Assembly: GCF_024758505.1 (NCBI RefSeq)
Contig: NZ_CP077970.1
Location: forward strand, 6,448,001 to 6,512,000
Length of the DNA: 64,000 bases
DNA from: Bradyrhizobium arachidis
GTDB taxonomy: Bacteria; Pseudomonadota; Alphaproteobacteria; Rhizobiales; Xanthobacteraceae
Direction: 5' to 3'
Shown: positions 47,791-57,100 of the stretch, piece by piece
Position numbering within the stretch: position 1 is the first letter of the stretch
How the letters are laid out: each line of letters opens with the position of its first letter
Notes under the pieces: model-generated
Told to the model about the DNA's origin: nothing
What the model saw: only the letters and a program-made list of their open reading frames with translations
Databases searched by the model: none
Position numbers and translations under genes: made by a program

Positions 47791-49212
47791 TTGTCAGCTC
47801 AAGACCTGATCCGCGAAACCGCCTGCACCGTCGTTGAAAAACTTCGCTCCGGCGACGTCACGCCGCTCGAGCTGCTCGATGTCGTGGAAAAGCGCATCGG
47901 TGAAGTCGACGGCCAAGTGAATGCATTGCCGATCCTCTGCTTCGATCGCGCGCGAGCCAATGCCAAGACGCTGATGCAGAAGCCGGCCGGGGCGCGCGGA
48001 CTGCTCGCAGGGCTCCCGGTGCCGATCAAGGACCTGACCGACGTCGCCGGTGTGCTCAACACGCAGGGCTCGCCAATCTTCAAGGATAACGTTCCCGCCC
48101 GCTCCGACATCCTGGTCGAAAATCTCGAAGGCAATGGCGCGGTCGTTTACGCCAAGTCGAACACGCCGGAATTCGGCGCCGGTGCCAACACGTTCAACGA
48201 GGTGTTTGGCGCGACTCTCAATCCTTGGGACATTTCGAAGTCGGCGGCGGGTTCCTCCGGCGGTGCTGCCGTGGCGCTTGCTACCGGCATGGCCTGGCTC
48301 GCGCACGGCTCCGACATGGGCGGCAGCTTGCGCAGCCCCGCAAGTTTTTGCGGCATCGTCGGCATGCGGCCCAGCATCGGTCGCGTCGCGCACACGCCCG
48401 CCGCCGGGATCGATCGCAATCTCGGGCAGCAGGGACCGATGGCGCGCAATGTCGAGGACCTTGCGCTCCTGCTCGACGCCATGAGCGGCGATTACGCGGC
48501 CGATCCGCTGTCGCTGCCCTCCCCGGCAACCTCGTTCCTGTCGGCGGCGCGCTCCGGCCACAAGCCGAGGCGCATCGCCTATTCGCCCAATCTCGGCATC
48601 ACGCCCGTGGATCCAGAGGTCGTCGCCATCACCCGCAAGGCCGCCGAGCGGTTTGCCGAGCTTGGCGTGATCGTCGAGGAAGCGCATCCGGATCTGCGCG
48701 AGGCGCACGAATGCTTCCATGTACTGCGCGCGCTCGACTTTGCGATGAGCAAGGCAAAGCTGCTGCGTGAGAAGCGCGATCTATTGAAACCCGAGGTGAT
48801 CTGGAACATCGAGGAAGGGCTAAAGCTCACCGTCGACCAGATCACGCGCGCCGAGGCGCAGCGCGTCGCGATGACTGCGCGGACCGTCGAGTTCTTCAAG
48901 ACGTATGACCTCCTCCTGACGCCGACGACCATCGTGCCGCCGTTCCCGATCGAGAACCGCTACGTCGCGGAATGTGCCGGCAAGCGGTTCGAGAACTACG
49001 TCGAATGGCTCGGCATCGTCTATGCGCTCACGCTGGTCTGCTGTCCCGTGCTGTCGCTACCCTGTGGCTTCACCGCGTCCGGCCTGCCGGTCGGCGTGCA
49101 GATCGTGGCCGCGCCGCGCGGCGATGCGCAGGTGCTCGCCGGCGCGAAGATGCTGGAAGACATTTTGGGCCTGCGCGGCACGACGCCGATCGATCCCAAG
49201 GTGAAGAAGTAG
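47791..49212 (+). CDS. Amidase signature family hydrolase
   Basis: A 473-residue amidase. The Lys is in GLPVPIKDLTDVAG, cis-Ser in KSAAGSSGGAAVALATG and the nucleophile in GSDMGGSLRSPASFCG. It uses a TTG start at 47791, supported by atacaggagtacagaa just upstream. It is only distantly similar to the amidase at 979. It converges with the PHB depolymerase-like gene, with an 8 bp gap and no repeat between them. Confidence 0.92.
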   Translation: MSAQDLIRETACTVVEKLRSGDVTPLELLDVVEKRIGEVDGQVNALPILCFDRARANAKTLMQKPAGARGLLAGLPVPIKDLTDVAGVLNTQGSPIFKDNVPARSDILVENLEGNGAVVYAKSNTPEFGAGANTFNEVFGATLNPWDISKSAAGSSGGAAVALATGMAWLAHGSDMGGSLRSPASFCGIVGMRPSIGRVAHTPAAGIDRNLGQQGPMARNVEDLALLLDAMSGDYAADPLSLPSPATSFLSAARSGHKPRRIAYSPNLGITPVDPEVVAITRKAAERFAELGVIVEEAHPDLREAHECFHVLRALDFAMSKAKLLREKRDLLKPEVIWNIEEGLKLTVDQITRAEAQRVAMTARTVEFFKTYDLLLTPTTIVPPFPIENRYVAECAGKRFENYVEWLGIVYALTLVCCPVLSLPCGFTASGLPVGVQIVAAPRGDAQVLAGAKMLEDILGLRGTTPIDPKVKK

Positions 49213-49220
49213 GCTGCTCG

Positions 49221-50651
49221 CTATCGTGCAATCGGGCACGAGCCCGGGTTGTTGCAGCGAGGCGGCGGCGACTGCGTGGTGCCGATCGCATCCTCGGAGC
49301 TTGGCCCCTCCGTTCCATTGAGGATGGCCGAAACGCGCCAGCGATACGTCGTTTGCGGCGTCAGGCCGGACTCCGCAAAGCTCGCGCCCGTGACGTCGCC
49401 GATCTTCTGGAACGCGCCGTCGGGCCCCGCGCGCGAAACCCGATAGGTCGTGACGCCAGCAACCGGAGACCATGCGAGATCGACGCCGGTATCCGAGGTA
49501 TCGATCACCGTGAGCCACTGCGGCACCGACAAGGACGGCTCGGTTGCATTTGCGGGCGCCGCAGCGCCGGCCGTGAGCGCATCAAGCATGGCCTTGATCG
49601 CCCTGATCTGCGCCCCGGACTTCGTCACGTAGCTGTCTTCATGGTCGACATAGCTCCACCAATCCCAGCAGGCCTGCGGGTTGCCGGGCGCGAATGGACT
49701 GGTCTTGGTCTGCGGATACAGAATGATCAGGCGGTTGGTATCGGCCCACGCATTGTAGCCGGCCTCGTCGACGAACCTGCGCCCGATATCGCCGACATCC
49801 TGCTTGCAGCCATGGAGCGCGACATGGACGCGACATGGAGCACCCTGCTCGCAATCCTGCGGTATGAACACATAGCCGGTGTCGCCCAAGCTCAGCGCGT
49901 CCGGCAGATGCGGCTTGGTATAGAGCGATTGATCAAAACTCTTCACCGAGCCGGCAAGCTGCGCCGGATTTGGCCGGTTCAATCGGCCGTAGATGTGTTG
50001 CAGGATGATGCCCGCCTGATCGTAACCGCACTGATCGATATAGGGCTCGGTGTTGGCCTTGCAGTCGTTAAGGCCGGGAGCGCCTTCCTTCGTCACGACG
50101 AAGGAGTGACCCGCACCGAGCGCGGTCTGATAGAAGAGATTGCCGCGATTGGCTGCACCCAGATAGTGGCGATAGAAATCAGCCGCGGCGTCGGTCGCGG
50201 CCTTGTCCACGATCGCGTCGTTATAGCCGTGGAAGAGATAGATCTTTTGCCGGCCCAGATTGCTGAGCGCATCGATCTCGCCGGCCGCCGCCTTTGCATC
50301 GGCCTTTGCCGTGAAGTCGCGCAGATCCAGATCAGACGCCGGCCCTTTCATGCAGGCACCCGTGGCCCGCCAGATCGGCCCCCAGTACCCGGTGACGGCG
50401 TCGAGCGCGTCCGCCTTCGCGCACCAATAAGGACCGCCCGCGACCACGCCGACGCCGCTGATGACCGATGACCAGGCCGTACCGAACTGAACGGCCATGA
50501 AGGCGCCGGACGAGATCCCCGAAATCGAGCTCTCGCCGATCGGCGCGTGATAGCCGCGCAGACCCGCGGGCTCAGCGGCAAGCGGCGACACATCGATCGC
50601 CGCAGCAACGATCAGAGCGACAATGTAACGCCGCCAAACGGCCGCGCGCAT
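49221..50651 (-). CDS. Secreted PHB depolymerase-like esterase with Fn3 domain
   Basis: A 476-residue protein with a signal peptide (RRYIVALIVAAAIDVSPLAA). The catalytic part has the Ser motif SISGISSGAFMAVQFG, IYLFHGYNDAIVDK and a later VALHGCKQDVGDIG. A fibronectin type III domain occupies about 375-460 (TGVDLAWSPVAGVTTYRVSR), followed by a Cys-containing tail. Family members cleave poly(3-hydroxybutyrate) or short esters outside the cell. The Fn3 domain is the linker type seen in extracellular depolymerases, but no clear PHB-binding domain is present. Confidence 0.88.
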   Translation of the reverse strand: MRAAVWRRYIVALIVAAAIDVSPLAAEPAGLRGYHAPIGESSISGISSGAFMAVQFGTAWSSVISGVGVVAGGPYWCAKADALDAVTGYWGPIWRATGACMKGPASDLDLRDFTAKADAKAAAGEIDALSNLGRQKIYLFHGYNDAIVDKAATDAAADFYRHYLGAANRGNLFYQTALGAGHSFVVTKEGAPGLNDCKANTEPYIDQCGYDQAGIILQHIYGRLNRPNPAQLAGSVKSFDQSLYTKPHLPDALSLGDTGYVFIPQDCEQGAPCRVHVALHGCKQDVGDIGRRFVDEAGYNAWADTNRLIILYPQTKTSPFAPGNPQACWDWWSYVDHEDSYVTKSGAQIRAIKAMLDALTAGAAAPANATEPSLSVPQWLTVIDTSDTGVDLAWSPVAGVTTYRVSRAGPDGAFQKIGDVTGASFAESGLTPQTTYRWRVSAILNGTEGPSSEDAIGTTQSPPPRCNNPGSCPIAR

Positions 50652-50751
50652 GACAACCTCGCCAGATCTTGCGTGGTATCAACCTCTGGTATTACAGCCC
50701 AAGATCAGCAATCAGGGCAAGCACAAACAAGCGGCACGATGCGACGAACTG

Positions 50752-51852
50752 TCATCGTCCCGTCGTCTGCGCCTCCAGGCTGCGGCTGTAGCGCGACATC
50801 GCGAAGCAGAAGGCGAAATAGATCATCGCGACGAAGATATAGACCTCGACCGAGAACTGCTGCCAGCCGGGATCGATGATCGCGGTCTTGGCCGTGGTGA
50901 GCAGGTCGAAGATGCCGATGATCAGGACGAGGCTGGTGTCCTTGAAGAAGGCGATGAAGGTGTTGACCAGCGGCGGGATGACGTGGCGGATCGCCTGCGG
51001 CAGGATGATCAGGCGGTGCTTGCGCCAGTAGGACAGCCCCAGCGCGTCGCCGGCCTCGTATTGTCCGCGCGGCACGGCCTGGAGGCCGCCGCGGATCACT
51101 TCGGCAAGATAGGCACCGGCGAACAGGATGATCGCGATCTGCGCCCGCAACAGCTTGTCGATGTTGAATCCACCCGGCATGAACAGCGGAAACATCACGC
51201 TCGCCATGAACAGGAGGCTGACCAGCGGCACGCCGCGGATCAGCTCGACATAGAGCACGCTGAGCGAACGGATCGCGGGTAGTTTTGAGCGCCGGCCAAG
51301 CGCCACGAGGATGCCCAGCGGGAAACCGAACGCGAGGCCAAACGTCGCGAGGATCAGCGTCACCGGCAGGCCGCCCCAGCGGTCCTGCGAGACGAAGGAC
51401 AGGCCGAAGACGCCGCCCCACATCAGCACGCTGATCGCGGCCAGTGCGGCGATCCAGAGATAGATCAGCTCGCGCCGCCACCAGGAGCGGCGGGTCGAGA
51501 TGTAGTAGAGTGCAATGAACAGCAGCACCGCCAGCGCCGGCCGCCACTGCTCGTCGAACGGATAGGTGCCGAACAGGATGAAGCGGTACTTTTCAGGGAT
51601 CACGGCCCAGCAGGCGCCGACCCCGCGCACGGCGCGGCAGGCGCTGGAATCGTTGCCGGGCACGAGCCAGACCGCGTTCGCGATGCCCCATTGGACGAAA
51701 CTCACCAGCGCCTTCACCAGCACGGCGCCCAGCACCACCGTGATGATGCCGTTCGGGATCGACGAGAACAAATTGGCGCGAACCCAGCGGATCGCGGGAT
51801 TGCCGGCTTGCGGACGGCGGGCGGCGCGGGGTTCGTCAGTGATCGCGGCCAT
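50752..51852 (-). CDS. aapM: General L-amino acid ABC transporter permease, AapM/BztC-like
   Basis: A 366-residue inner-membrane permease. A long N-terminal part (IPNGIITVVLGAVLVKALVS and the periplasmic NDSSACRAVRGVGACW) precedes the permease core: LRAQIAIILFAGAYLAEVIR, then GGLQAVPRGQYEAGDALGLS. The EAA loop is intact. It lies 1 bp behind aapQ. The ATG at 51852 (MAAITDEPRA) was chosen. The following gene on this strand is the depolymerase, so the ATPase subunit expected here is absent. Confidence 0.92.
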   Translation of the reverse strand: MAAITDEPRAARRPQAGNPAIRWVRANLFSSIPNGIITVVLGAVLVKALVSFVQWGIANAVWLVPGNDSSACRAVRGVGACWAVIPEKYRFILFGTYPFDEQWRPALAVLLFIALYYISTRRSWWRRELIYLWIAALAAISVLMWGGVFGLSFVSQDRWGGLPVTLILATFGLAFGFPLGILVALGRRSKLPAIRSLSVLYVELIRGVPLVSLLFMASVMFPLFMPGGFNIDKLLRAQIAIILFAGAYLAEVIRGGLQAVPRGQYEAGDALGLSYWRKHRLIILPQAIRHVIPPLVNTFIAFFKDTSLVLIIGIFDLLTTAKTAIIDPGWQQFSVEVYIFVAMIYFAFCFAMSRYSRSLEAQTTGR

Positions 51853-51853
51853 C

Positions 51854-53056
51854 TCAGCGCTCCACCAGCGCGATACGCGCATTGTACCAGTTCATGAAGA
51901 AGCTGATGCCGAGGCTGATGGTGAGAAACACCGCCATGATCAGCGCGATCGCCTCGATCGCCTGCCCGGTCTGGTTCAGCGTGGTGTTGGCGATCGACAC
52001 CACGTCCTGATAGCCGATTGCAACAGCGAGCGACGAGTTCTTGGTCAGATTGAGGTACTGACTCGTCATCGGCGGCACGATGACGCGCAGCGCCTGCGGC
52101 AAGATGATCTGCCTCAGCATGAAGCTGCGCTTGAGGCCGAGCGCGTTGGCGGCGTCCCACTGCCCGCGCGGCACGGCCTGAATGCCGCTGCGCACGATCT
52201 CGGCGATGAAGGCCGAGGTGTAGGTGACGAGCGCGATCAGCAGCGCAAAATATTCCGGCGCGAGCGTCATGCCGCCGACGAAGTTGAAGCCGCGAAGTTC
52301 TGGCCAGGCGACGGACCAGGATACGCCCAGCGCCCATGAGACCAGCCCCGGCAGCAGGACGATGAAGCCGACCCCATAAGGCCAGGCGGGTCGCGGCCGG
52401 CCGTCACGCATCTGCTGCGCGATCAGATAGCGGCGCACCAAATAGAACGCGACGCAGCCGACCGCGGCCGTGCCGAGCACCCAAAGCTGCCCCTCGCCGA
52501 CCGGGATCGACGGCAGGATCAAGCCGCGATTGGAGAGGAAGACGCCTTCGATCGGCCGCCACGCCGCGCGCGCCGCCGGCAACGCCTGCATCAGCACATA
52601 CCAGAACAACAATTGCAGCAGCAGCGGAATGTCGCGCAGCACTTCGACATAGACGGCGGCGATGCGCGACAGCAACCAATTGGCCGACAGCCGCGAAATG
52701 CCGACGATCGTGCCCAGGATGGTCGCCAACACGATGCCGATCACGGCGACACGCAAGGTGTTGGTGACGCCGACCACGAAGGCCCAGAGATACGTGTTCT
52801 GCGGGCTATAGGAGAGCAGGCTGTCGGCGATCGGCATGCCGGCCTCGCGACCGAGGAAGGCGAAGCCGGTGGTAATGCGGCGGGCGGAGAGATTGGTGAC
52901 CGTGTTGGACCAGAGGAAGGCGATGATCGCGACCGCGATGCCGACGACCAGGACCTGCCAGAACAGGCCTTTCAACTCACGGCTTCCGAGGGCGAAAGAG
53001 AAGCGCCGGCGCGGCGCCGGTCTTGAGCCATCGGTGGTTGGGCTATCGGTCGTCAC
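51854..53056 (-). CDS. aapQ: General L-amino acid ABC transporter permease, AapQ/BztB-like
   Basis: A 400-residue inner-membrane permease with several hydrophobic helices, TNTLRVAVIGIVLATILGTI and the EAA loop SGIQAVPRGQWDAANALGLK, ending in VFLTISLGISFFMNWYNARI. It pairs with AapM to form the channel. It is divergent from the RpiR regulator gene, across a short inverted repeat, so the regulator probably controls it. Confidence 0.92.
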   Translation of the reverse strand: MTTDSPTTDGSRPAPRRRFSFALGSRELKGLFWQVLVVGIAVAIIAFLWSNTVTNLSARRITTGFAFLGREAGMPIADSLLSYSPQNTYLWAFVVGVTNTLRVAVIGIVLATILGTIVGISRLSANWLLSRIAAVYVEVLRDIPLLLQLLFWYVLMQALPAARAAWRPIEGVFLSNRGLILPSIPVGEGQLWVLGTAAVGCVAFYLVRRYLIAQQMRDGRPRPAWPYGVGFIVLLPGLVSWALGVSWSVAWPELRGFNFVGGMTLAPEYFALLIALVTYTSAFIAEIVRSGIQAVPRGQWDAANALGLKRSFMLRQIILPQALRVIVPPMTSQYLNLTKNSSLAVAIGYQDVVSIANTTLNQTGQAIEAIALIMAVFLTISLGISFFMNWYNARIALVER

Positions 53057-53115
53057 GGCACAAATGTCCTCTCGCTGAAATAAAAGGAGCGATGTCCGGC
53101 GAAGCGCGCATCAAC

Positions 53116-53144
53116 TGTTGCACCAAACCCGGATACGTGCAACA
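53116..53144. promoter_or_regulatory. Inverted repeat between aapQ and the RpiR gene, likely operator
   Basis: tgttgcac (53116-53123) and gtgcaaca (53137-53144) are exact reverse complements, separated by 13 bases. The site is 8 bp before the RpiR start codon and 60 bp from aapQ, a fitting place for an RpiR dimer to control both. Confidence 0.6.
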
Positions 53145-53152
53145 AATGTTTC

Positions 53153-54025
53153 ATGGCCGAGCCCGCGAAATCCTCGCCCTTGAGCGAACTCCGGATTGCA
53201 TTGCCATCGCTCCCCCTGCGCTTGCAGGAGGTCGGGCGGTTTGTCGCAGCCAATGATTACGACGCCACCACCCGCTCAATGCGCGATCTCGCCGCCGAAG
53301 CCGGCGCCGATCCCGCGGCGTTCACGCGGCTTGCAAAGGCGATCGGCTATTCCGGCTGGGACGAATTGCGGGCGGCGCTGACCGAAGCGCGCCGGCCGTC
53401 GCAGGCCGCGCCCTTCTCCGGCCGTGCAAAGATCCGGCGCCACGGCCCCCATGCCGACATCGCACTCGTTACCGACAAGCTCGACGCCGAAGCGGCCGGC
53501 CTTCCGCGCATCTCCGCGCCTTCCATCGTGAACGCCGCCAAGGCGCTGCATGCGGCGAAGCGGATCTGGATCACCGGCTTCCGGAGCTGCCGCAGCGTTG
53601 CGGAGCTGCTCAATTACGAATTGCGGCTGTTTCGCCCCGGTGAAGTACAGCTCGTTGGTGGCTCCGGCCCTGACGACCTCGACACCGGCGCCTTCTGCCC
53701 CGGCGAGGCCGTCGTGGTGATCGGCTTCACGCCCTACACCCATGCGAGCGTCCGGGTCGCGCAGGCCGCGCATCGCTCCGGCGCCACGCTGATCTCGATT
53801 GCCGACACGGTGACTGCACCGATGGCCGAGGGTGCGGACCACGTGCTGCTGTTCGAGGCGGCGGCCTCGCCCGGCTTCTTCCCGAGCCTCACCGGCGCGA
53901 TCGCGATCGCGCAGTCGCTCGCGGCTGTGACGTTCTCACTCGGCGGCGCGGCGTCGAAAAAACGCCTCCAGCAAACCGAGGCGCGGCTCGCCGTCACCTC
54001 GACTTACGTCTCAGAGAAAGGTTGA
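53153..54025 (+). CDS. MurR/RpiR family transcriptional regulator
   Basis: A 290-residue RpiR protein. The N-terminal helix-turn-helix (TTRSMRDLAAEAGADPAAFT then RLAKAIGYSGWDELR) is followed by a SIS domain (AAKRIWITGFRSCRSVAELL, VIGFTPYTHASVRVAQAAHR). Members sense sugar phosphates or other small acids. It is followed by the aminotransferase after 3 bp, so both are translated from the same message. It probably controls the surrounding transporter genes. Confidence 0.9.
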   Translation: MAEPAKSSPLSELRIALPSLPLRLQEVGRFVAANDYDATTRSMRDLAAEAGADPAAFTRLAKAIGYSGWDELRAALTEARRPSQAAPFSGRAKIRRHGPHADIALVTDKLDAEAAGLPRISAPSIVNAAKALHAAKRIWITGFRSCRSVAELLNYELRLFRPGEVQLVGGSGPDDLDTGAFCPGEAVVVIGFTPYTHASVRVAQAAHRSGATLISIADTVTAPMAEGADHVLLFEAAASPGFFPSLTGAIAIAQSLAAVTFSLGGAASKKRLQQTEARLAVTSTYVSEKG

Positions 54026-54028
54026 CCC

Positions 54029-55393
54029 ATGGCCACTAGCGAAATGGGCACTCGCAAGAGCCGCGTGCTGCACCGCTCGTTGCGTGAGACGCCGCCCAAG
54101 GCGATCGGCGGCGAAGGCGTCTATCTCATCGCCGAGGGCGGGCGGCGCGTCATCGATGCGTCCGGCGGCGCGGCCGTTTCCTGCCTCGGCCATCAGCATC
54201 CCCGCGTGATCGAGGCGATGGCAAAGCAGGCATCGACATTGGCCTATGCGCACACCGCCTTCTTCTCGTCGGAGCCCGCGGAAGAACTCGCCGAGCGGCT
54301 GGTCGGCCATGAGCCCGGCGGCCTCGCCTACGCTTATTTCGTCAGCGGCGGCTCGGAAGCGATCGAGGCCAGCATCAAGCTGGCACGGCAGTATTTCATC
54401 GAGCGCGGCGAGCCGCAGCGCCAGCACTTCATCGCGCGGCGGCAGAGCTATCACGGCAACACGCTCGGTGCGCTCTCAGCCGGCGGCAACGCCTGGCGCC
54501 GCGAACCCTATGCGCCGCTGCTTTCGGCCGCCTTCAGCCATGTGACACCGGCTTTTGCCTATCACGAGAAGCGCGACAATGAGTCTGACGCGACGTTCGT
54601 GGCGAGGCTCGCGGCGGAGCTCGAGGCCGAATTCCAGCGGCTCGGTCCCGACACGGTCGCGGCGTTCCTCGCCGAGCCAGTCGTCGGCGCGACCGCCGGC
54701 TGTGTTCCAGCGCCGGAAGGCTACTTCAAGGCCGTCCGCGAGATCTGCAACCGCCACGGCGCGCTGCTCATCCTCGACGAAGTCATGTGCGGCATGGGCC
54801 GCACCGGCACGATGCACGCCTGGGAGCAGGAAGGCGTCGCGCCGGACATCCAGGCGATCGCAAAAGGCCTTGGCGGCGGCTACCAGCCGATCGGCGCGAT
54901 GCTCGCGAGCGGCAAAATCATCGATACGATCCGCGAGCGATCAGGCGCGTTCCAGCACGGCCACACCTATCTCGCGCATCCACTGGCCTGCGCCGCGGCA
55001 CTCGCCGTGCAGAACGTGATCCGCGAGGACAATCTGCTCGACCAGATCAAGGCGCGCGGCAGGCAGCTCGAGCAACGGCTCACCGAGCGCTTCGGCAATC
55101 ACCGCCATATCGGCGACATCAGGGGCCGCGGGCTGTTCTGGGCGATCGAGCTCGTCGCCGATCGCGCAACGAAAACGCCGTTCGATCCCGCGCTCAAGCT
55201 CCATCAGAAGATCAAGGCATCAGCGTTTGCCGACGGCCTCGGATGCTATCCCGGCGGCGGCACCGTCGACGGACGCCGTGGCGACCACGTGCTGCTGGCG
55301 CCGCCCTATATCGCCTCGGCCGCCGAGATCGACCTGATCGTCGAAAAACTCGGCACGGCCGTCGACAGCGTATTGCGAAGTGTCAATCAGTGA
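54029..55393 (+). CDS. Class III aminotransferase
   Basis: A 454-residue PLP aminotransferase of the class III group. VDASGGAAVSCLGHQHPRV is near the start in the form VIDASGGAAVSCLGHQHP, with FVSGGSEAIEASIKLARQYF, LLILDEVMCGMGRTG and the PLP Lys in AIAKGLGGGYQPIGA. It transfers an amino group from an omega-amino acid or similar donor. It sits between RpiR and the binding protein genes, so it may act on the imported amino acid. Confidence 0.9.
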   Translation: MATSEMGTRKSRVLHRSLRETPPKAIGGEGVYLIAEGGRRVIDASGGAAVSCLGHQHPRVIEAMAKQASTLAYAHTAFFSSEPAEELAERLVGHEPGGLAYAYFVSGGSEAIEASIKLARQYFIERGEPQRQHFIARRQSYHGNTLGALSAGGNAWRREPYAPLLSAAFSHVTPAFAYHEKRDNESDATFVARLAAELEAEFQRLGPDTVAAFLAEPVVGATAGCVPAPEGYFKAVREICNRHGALLILDEVMCGMGRTGTMHAWEQEGVAPDIQAIAKGLGGGYQPIGAMLASGKIIDTIRERSGAFQHGHTYLAHPLACAAALAVQNVIREDNLLDQIKARGRQLEQRLTERFGNHRHIGDIRGRGLFWAIELVADRATKTPFDPALKLHQKIKASAFADGLGCYPGGGTVDGRRGDHVLLAPPYIASAAEIDLIVEKLGTAVDSVLRSVNQ

Positions 55394-55405
55394 GGGGAGA
55401 GTAAG

Positions 55406-56416
55406 ATGAACAGAGTGATTATCGCCGCGGGCCTGCTCGCGGCATCGACGAGCCTGGTGTCGGCCGCAACGCTCGACACCGTCAAGCAGCGCGGCACGCT
55501 GGTGTGCGGCGTCAGCGCCGGCTTTGCCGGTTTCTCCGCGCCGGACTCGCAAGGCAATTACAAGGGCCTCGACGTCGACTATTGCCGCGCGCTCGCCGCC
55601 GGCGTGCTCGGCGACCCCAGCAAGGTGCGCTACGTCTCCCTGACCGCGCAGAACCGTTTCACGGCGCTGCAGTCCGGCGAGATCGACGTGCTCTACCGCA
55701 ACTCGACGCAGACCTATCTGCGCGGTGTGACGCTGGGCCTGCGGCAAGGTCCGGTCAACTTCTACGACGGCCAGGGATTTGTCGTGAAGAAGGACCTCGG
55801 CGTGAAGGAGCTGAAGGACCTCAAGGGCGCCACCGTCTGCGTTGCGCAAGGTACCACCCATGAGGTGACGCTCGGCGACTACGGCCGCGCCAACGGCATC
55901 GACTGGAAGCCGCTGGTGTTCGACCGCGTCGACACCATGTACCAGACCTTCTTCGGCGGCCGCTGCGATGCCATGACCCAGGACGCCTCCGCGCTTGCGG
56001 GCGCCGTCACCACCGCTGCGCCGAACCCGGCCGATTACGTCGTGCTGCCGCAGACCATCAGCAAGGAGCCGCTCGGCCCCTTCACCCGCAACGGCGACGA
56101 GGTCTGGAGTGACATCATCACCTGGTTGCACTACGGACTGATCGAGGCGGAAGAGCTCGGCGTCACCCAGGCCAATGTCGATGAAATGGCGAAGTCACAG
56201 ACACCCGCGATCCAGCGCCTGCTCGGCGCCTCCGGCGATCTCGGCTCACGGCTTGGCCTCGACAACAAATGGCTGGTCACGGCCATCAAGTCCGGCGGCA
56301 ATTACGGCGAGATCTACGAACGCAATGTCGGCAAGGCCAGCCCGCTTAAGCTTGACCGCGGCCTCAACGGCCTCTGGAGCAAGGGCGGGTTGATGTACGC
56401 GATCCCGTTCAAGTAA
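55406..56416 (+). CDS. aapJ: Amino-acid ABC transporter periplasmic binding protein, AapJ-like
   Basis: A 336-residue periplasmic binding protein with signal peptide MNRVIIAAGLLAASTSLVSA. The mature part has TLVCGVSAGFAGFSAPDSQG, YKGLDVDYCRALAAGVLGD, IDVLYRNSTQTYLRG and DAMTQDASALAGAV, the AapJ/BztA pattern. It is coded away from the aapQ/aapM permeases, on the opposite strand across the RpiR gene. Ribosome site: gaggggagagtaag. Confidence 0.9.
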   Translation: MNRVIIAAGLLAASTSLVSAATLDTVKQRGTLVCGVSAGFAGFSAPDSQGNYKGLDVDYCRALAAGVLGDPSKVRYVSLTAQNRFTALQSGEIDVLYRNSTQTYLRGVTLGLRQGPVNFYDGQGFVVKKDLGVKELKDLKGATVCVAQGTTHEVTLGDYGRANGIDWKPLVFDRVDTMYQTFFGGRCDAMTQDASALAGAVTTAAPNPADYVVLPQTISKEPLGPFTRNGDEVWSDIITWLHYGLIEAEELGVTQANVDEMAKSQTPAIQRLLGASGDLGSRLGLDNKWLVTAIKSGGNYGEIYERNVGKASPLKLDRGLNGLWSKGGLMYAIPFK

Positions 56417-56426
56417 GCGACTTAAG

Positions 56427-56456
56427 CTCCCTCTCCCCACACACGGGGAGAGGGAG
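56427..56456. terminator. Strong hairpin between the binding protein and racemase genes
   Basis: ctccctctcccc and ggggagagggag pair perfectly (12 bp) around acacac. There is no T-run. It could be a transcript-end stabiliser that raises binding-protein levels over downstream genes; similar hairpins are common in this group of bacteria. Confidence 0.6.
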
Positions 56457-56467
56457 AAGAGATAGCC

Positions 56468-57100
56468 ATGCGCATTACGCTGATCCACGCCCTGAAGCAC
56501 TCCATCTCGCCGATCGAGGCTGCGTTCGCGCTAGGCTGGCCGGACGTGCGGCTCATGAACCTGCTCGACGACAGCCTGTCGGCGGATCTTGCGCGTGACA
56601 GCAAATTGAACGATGCCATGACCGAGCGCTTCCTCGCGCTCGGCGATTACGCGGCCGCAACCGGGGCCGACGCGATTCTGTTCACGTGTTCTGCCTTCGG
56701 CCCCTGCATCGAGGCGGTTGCGCGCGCGCATGCGCCGATGCCGGTGCTAAAGCCCAATGAAGCCATGATCGAGCAGGCGGTGACGATGGGCAAACGGATT
56801 GGCCTGCTCTCGACCTTCCCGCCGACGCTCGCCTCGATGCCGCCGGAGTTTCCGGCCTCGGTCGAGATCGTGCCCAAGCTTGCCGAAGGCGCGCTTGCCG
56901 CGCTCGATCGCGGCGATCGTGCGACGCACGACCAGCTGATCGCGGAAGCCTCGCGCGACCTGCGCGACTGCGACGTCATCGCGCTCGCACAGTTCAGCAT
57001 CGCATCAACCGCGCCGCTGGTGGCGGAAGCCACCGGCAAGCCTGTTGTCACGACGCCGGACAGCGCGGTCGCGAAATTGAAGAGGCTGCTGAAGGCCTAA
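56468..57100 (+). CDS. Asp/Glu/hydantoin racemase-fold protein, single catalytic Cys
   Basis: A 210-residue protein of the aspartate/glutamate racemase superfamily. The first catalytic Cys is visible in AILFTCSAFGPCIEAV (about 74). The second region reads CDVIALAQFSIAST, with Gln about 175 where racemases have Cys. Decarboxylases of the arylmalonate group also use one Cys, though the other one. So this is probably not a two-base racemase. It follows the binding protein after a hairpin and overlaps the TetR gene by 4 bp at their stops. Confidence 0.82.
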   Translation: MRITLIHALKHSISPIEAAFALGWPDVRLMNLLDDSLSADLARDSKLNDAMTERFLALGDYAAATGADAILFTCSAFGPCIEAVARAHAPMPVLKPNEAMIEQAVTMGKRIGLLSTFPPTLASMPPEFPASVEIVPKLAEGALAALDRGDRATHDQLIAEASRDLRDCDVIALAQFSIASTAPLVAEATGKPVVTTPDSAVAKLKRLLKA

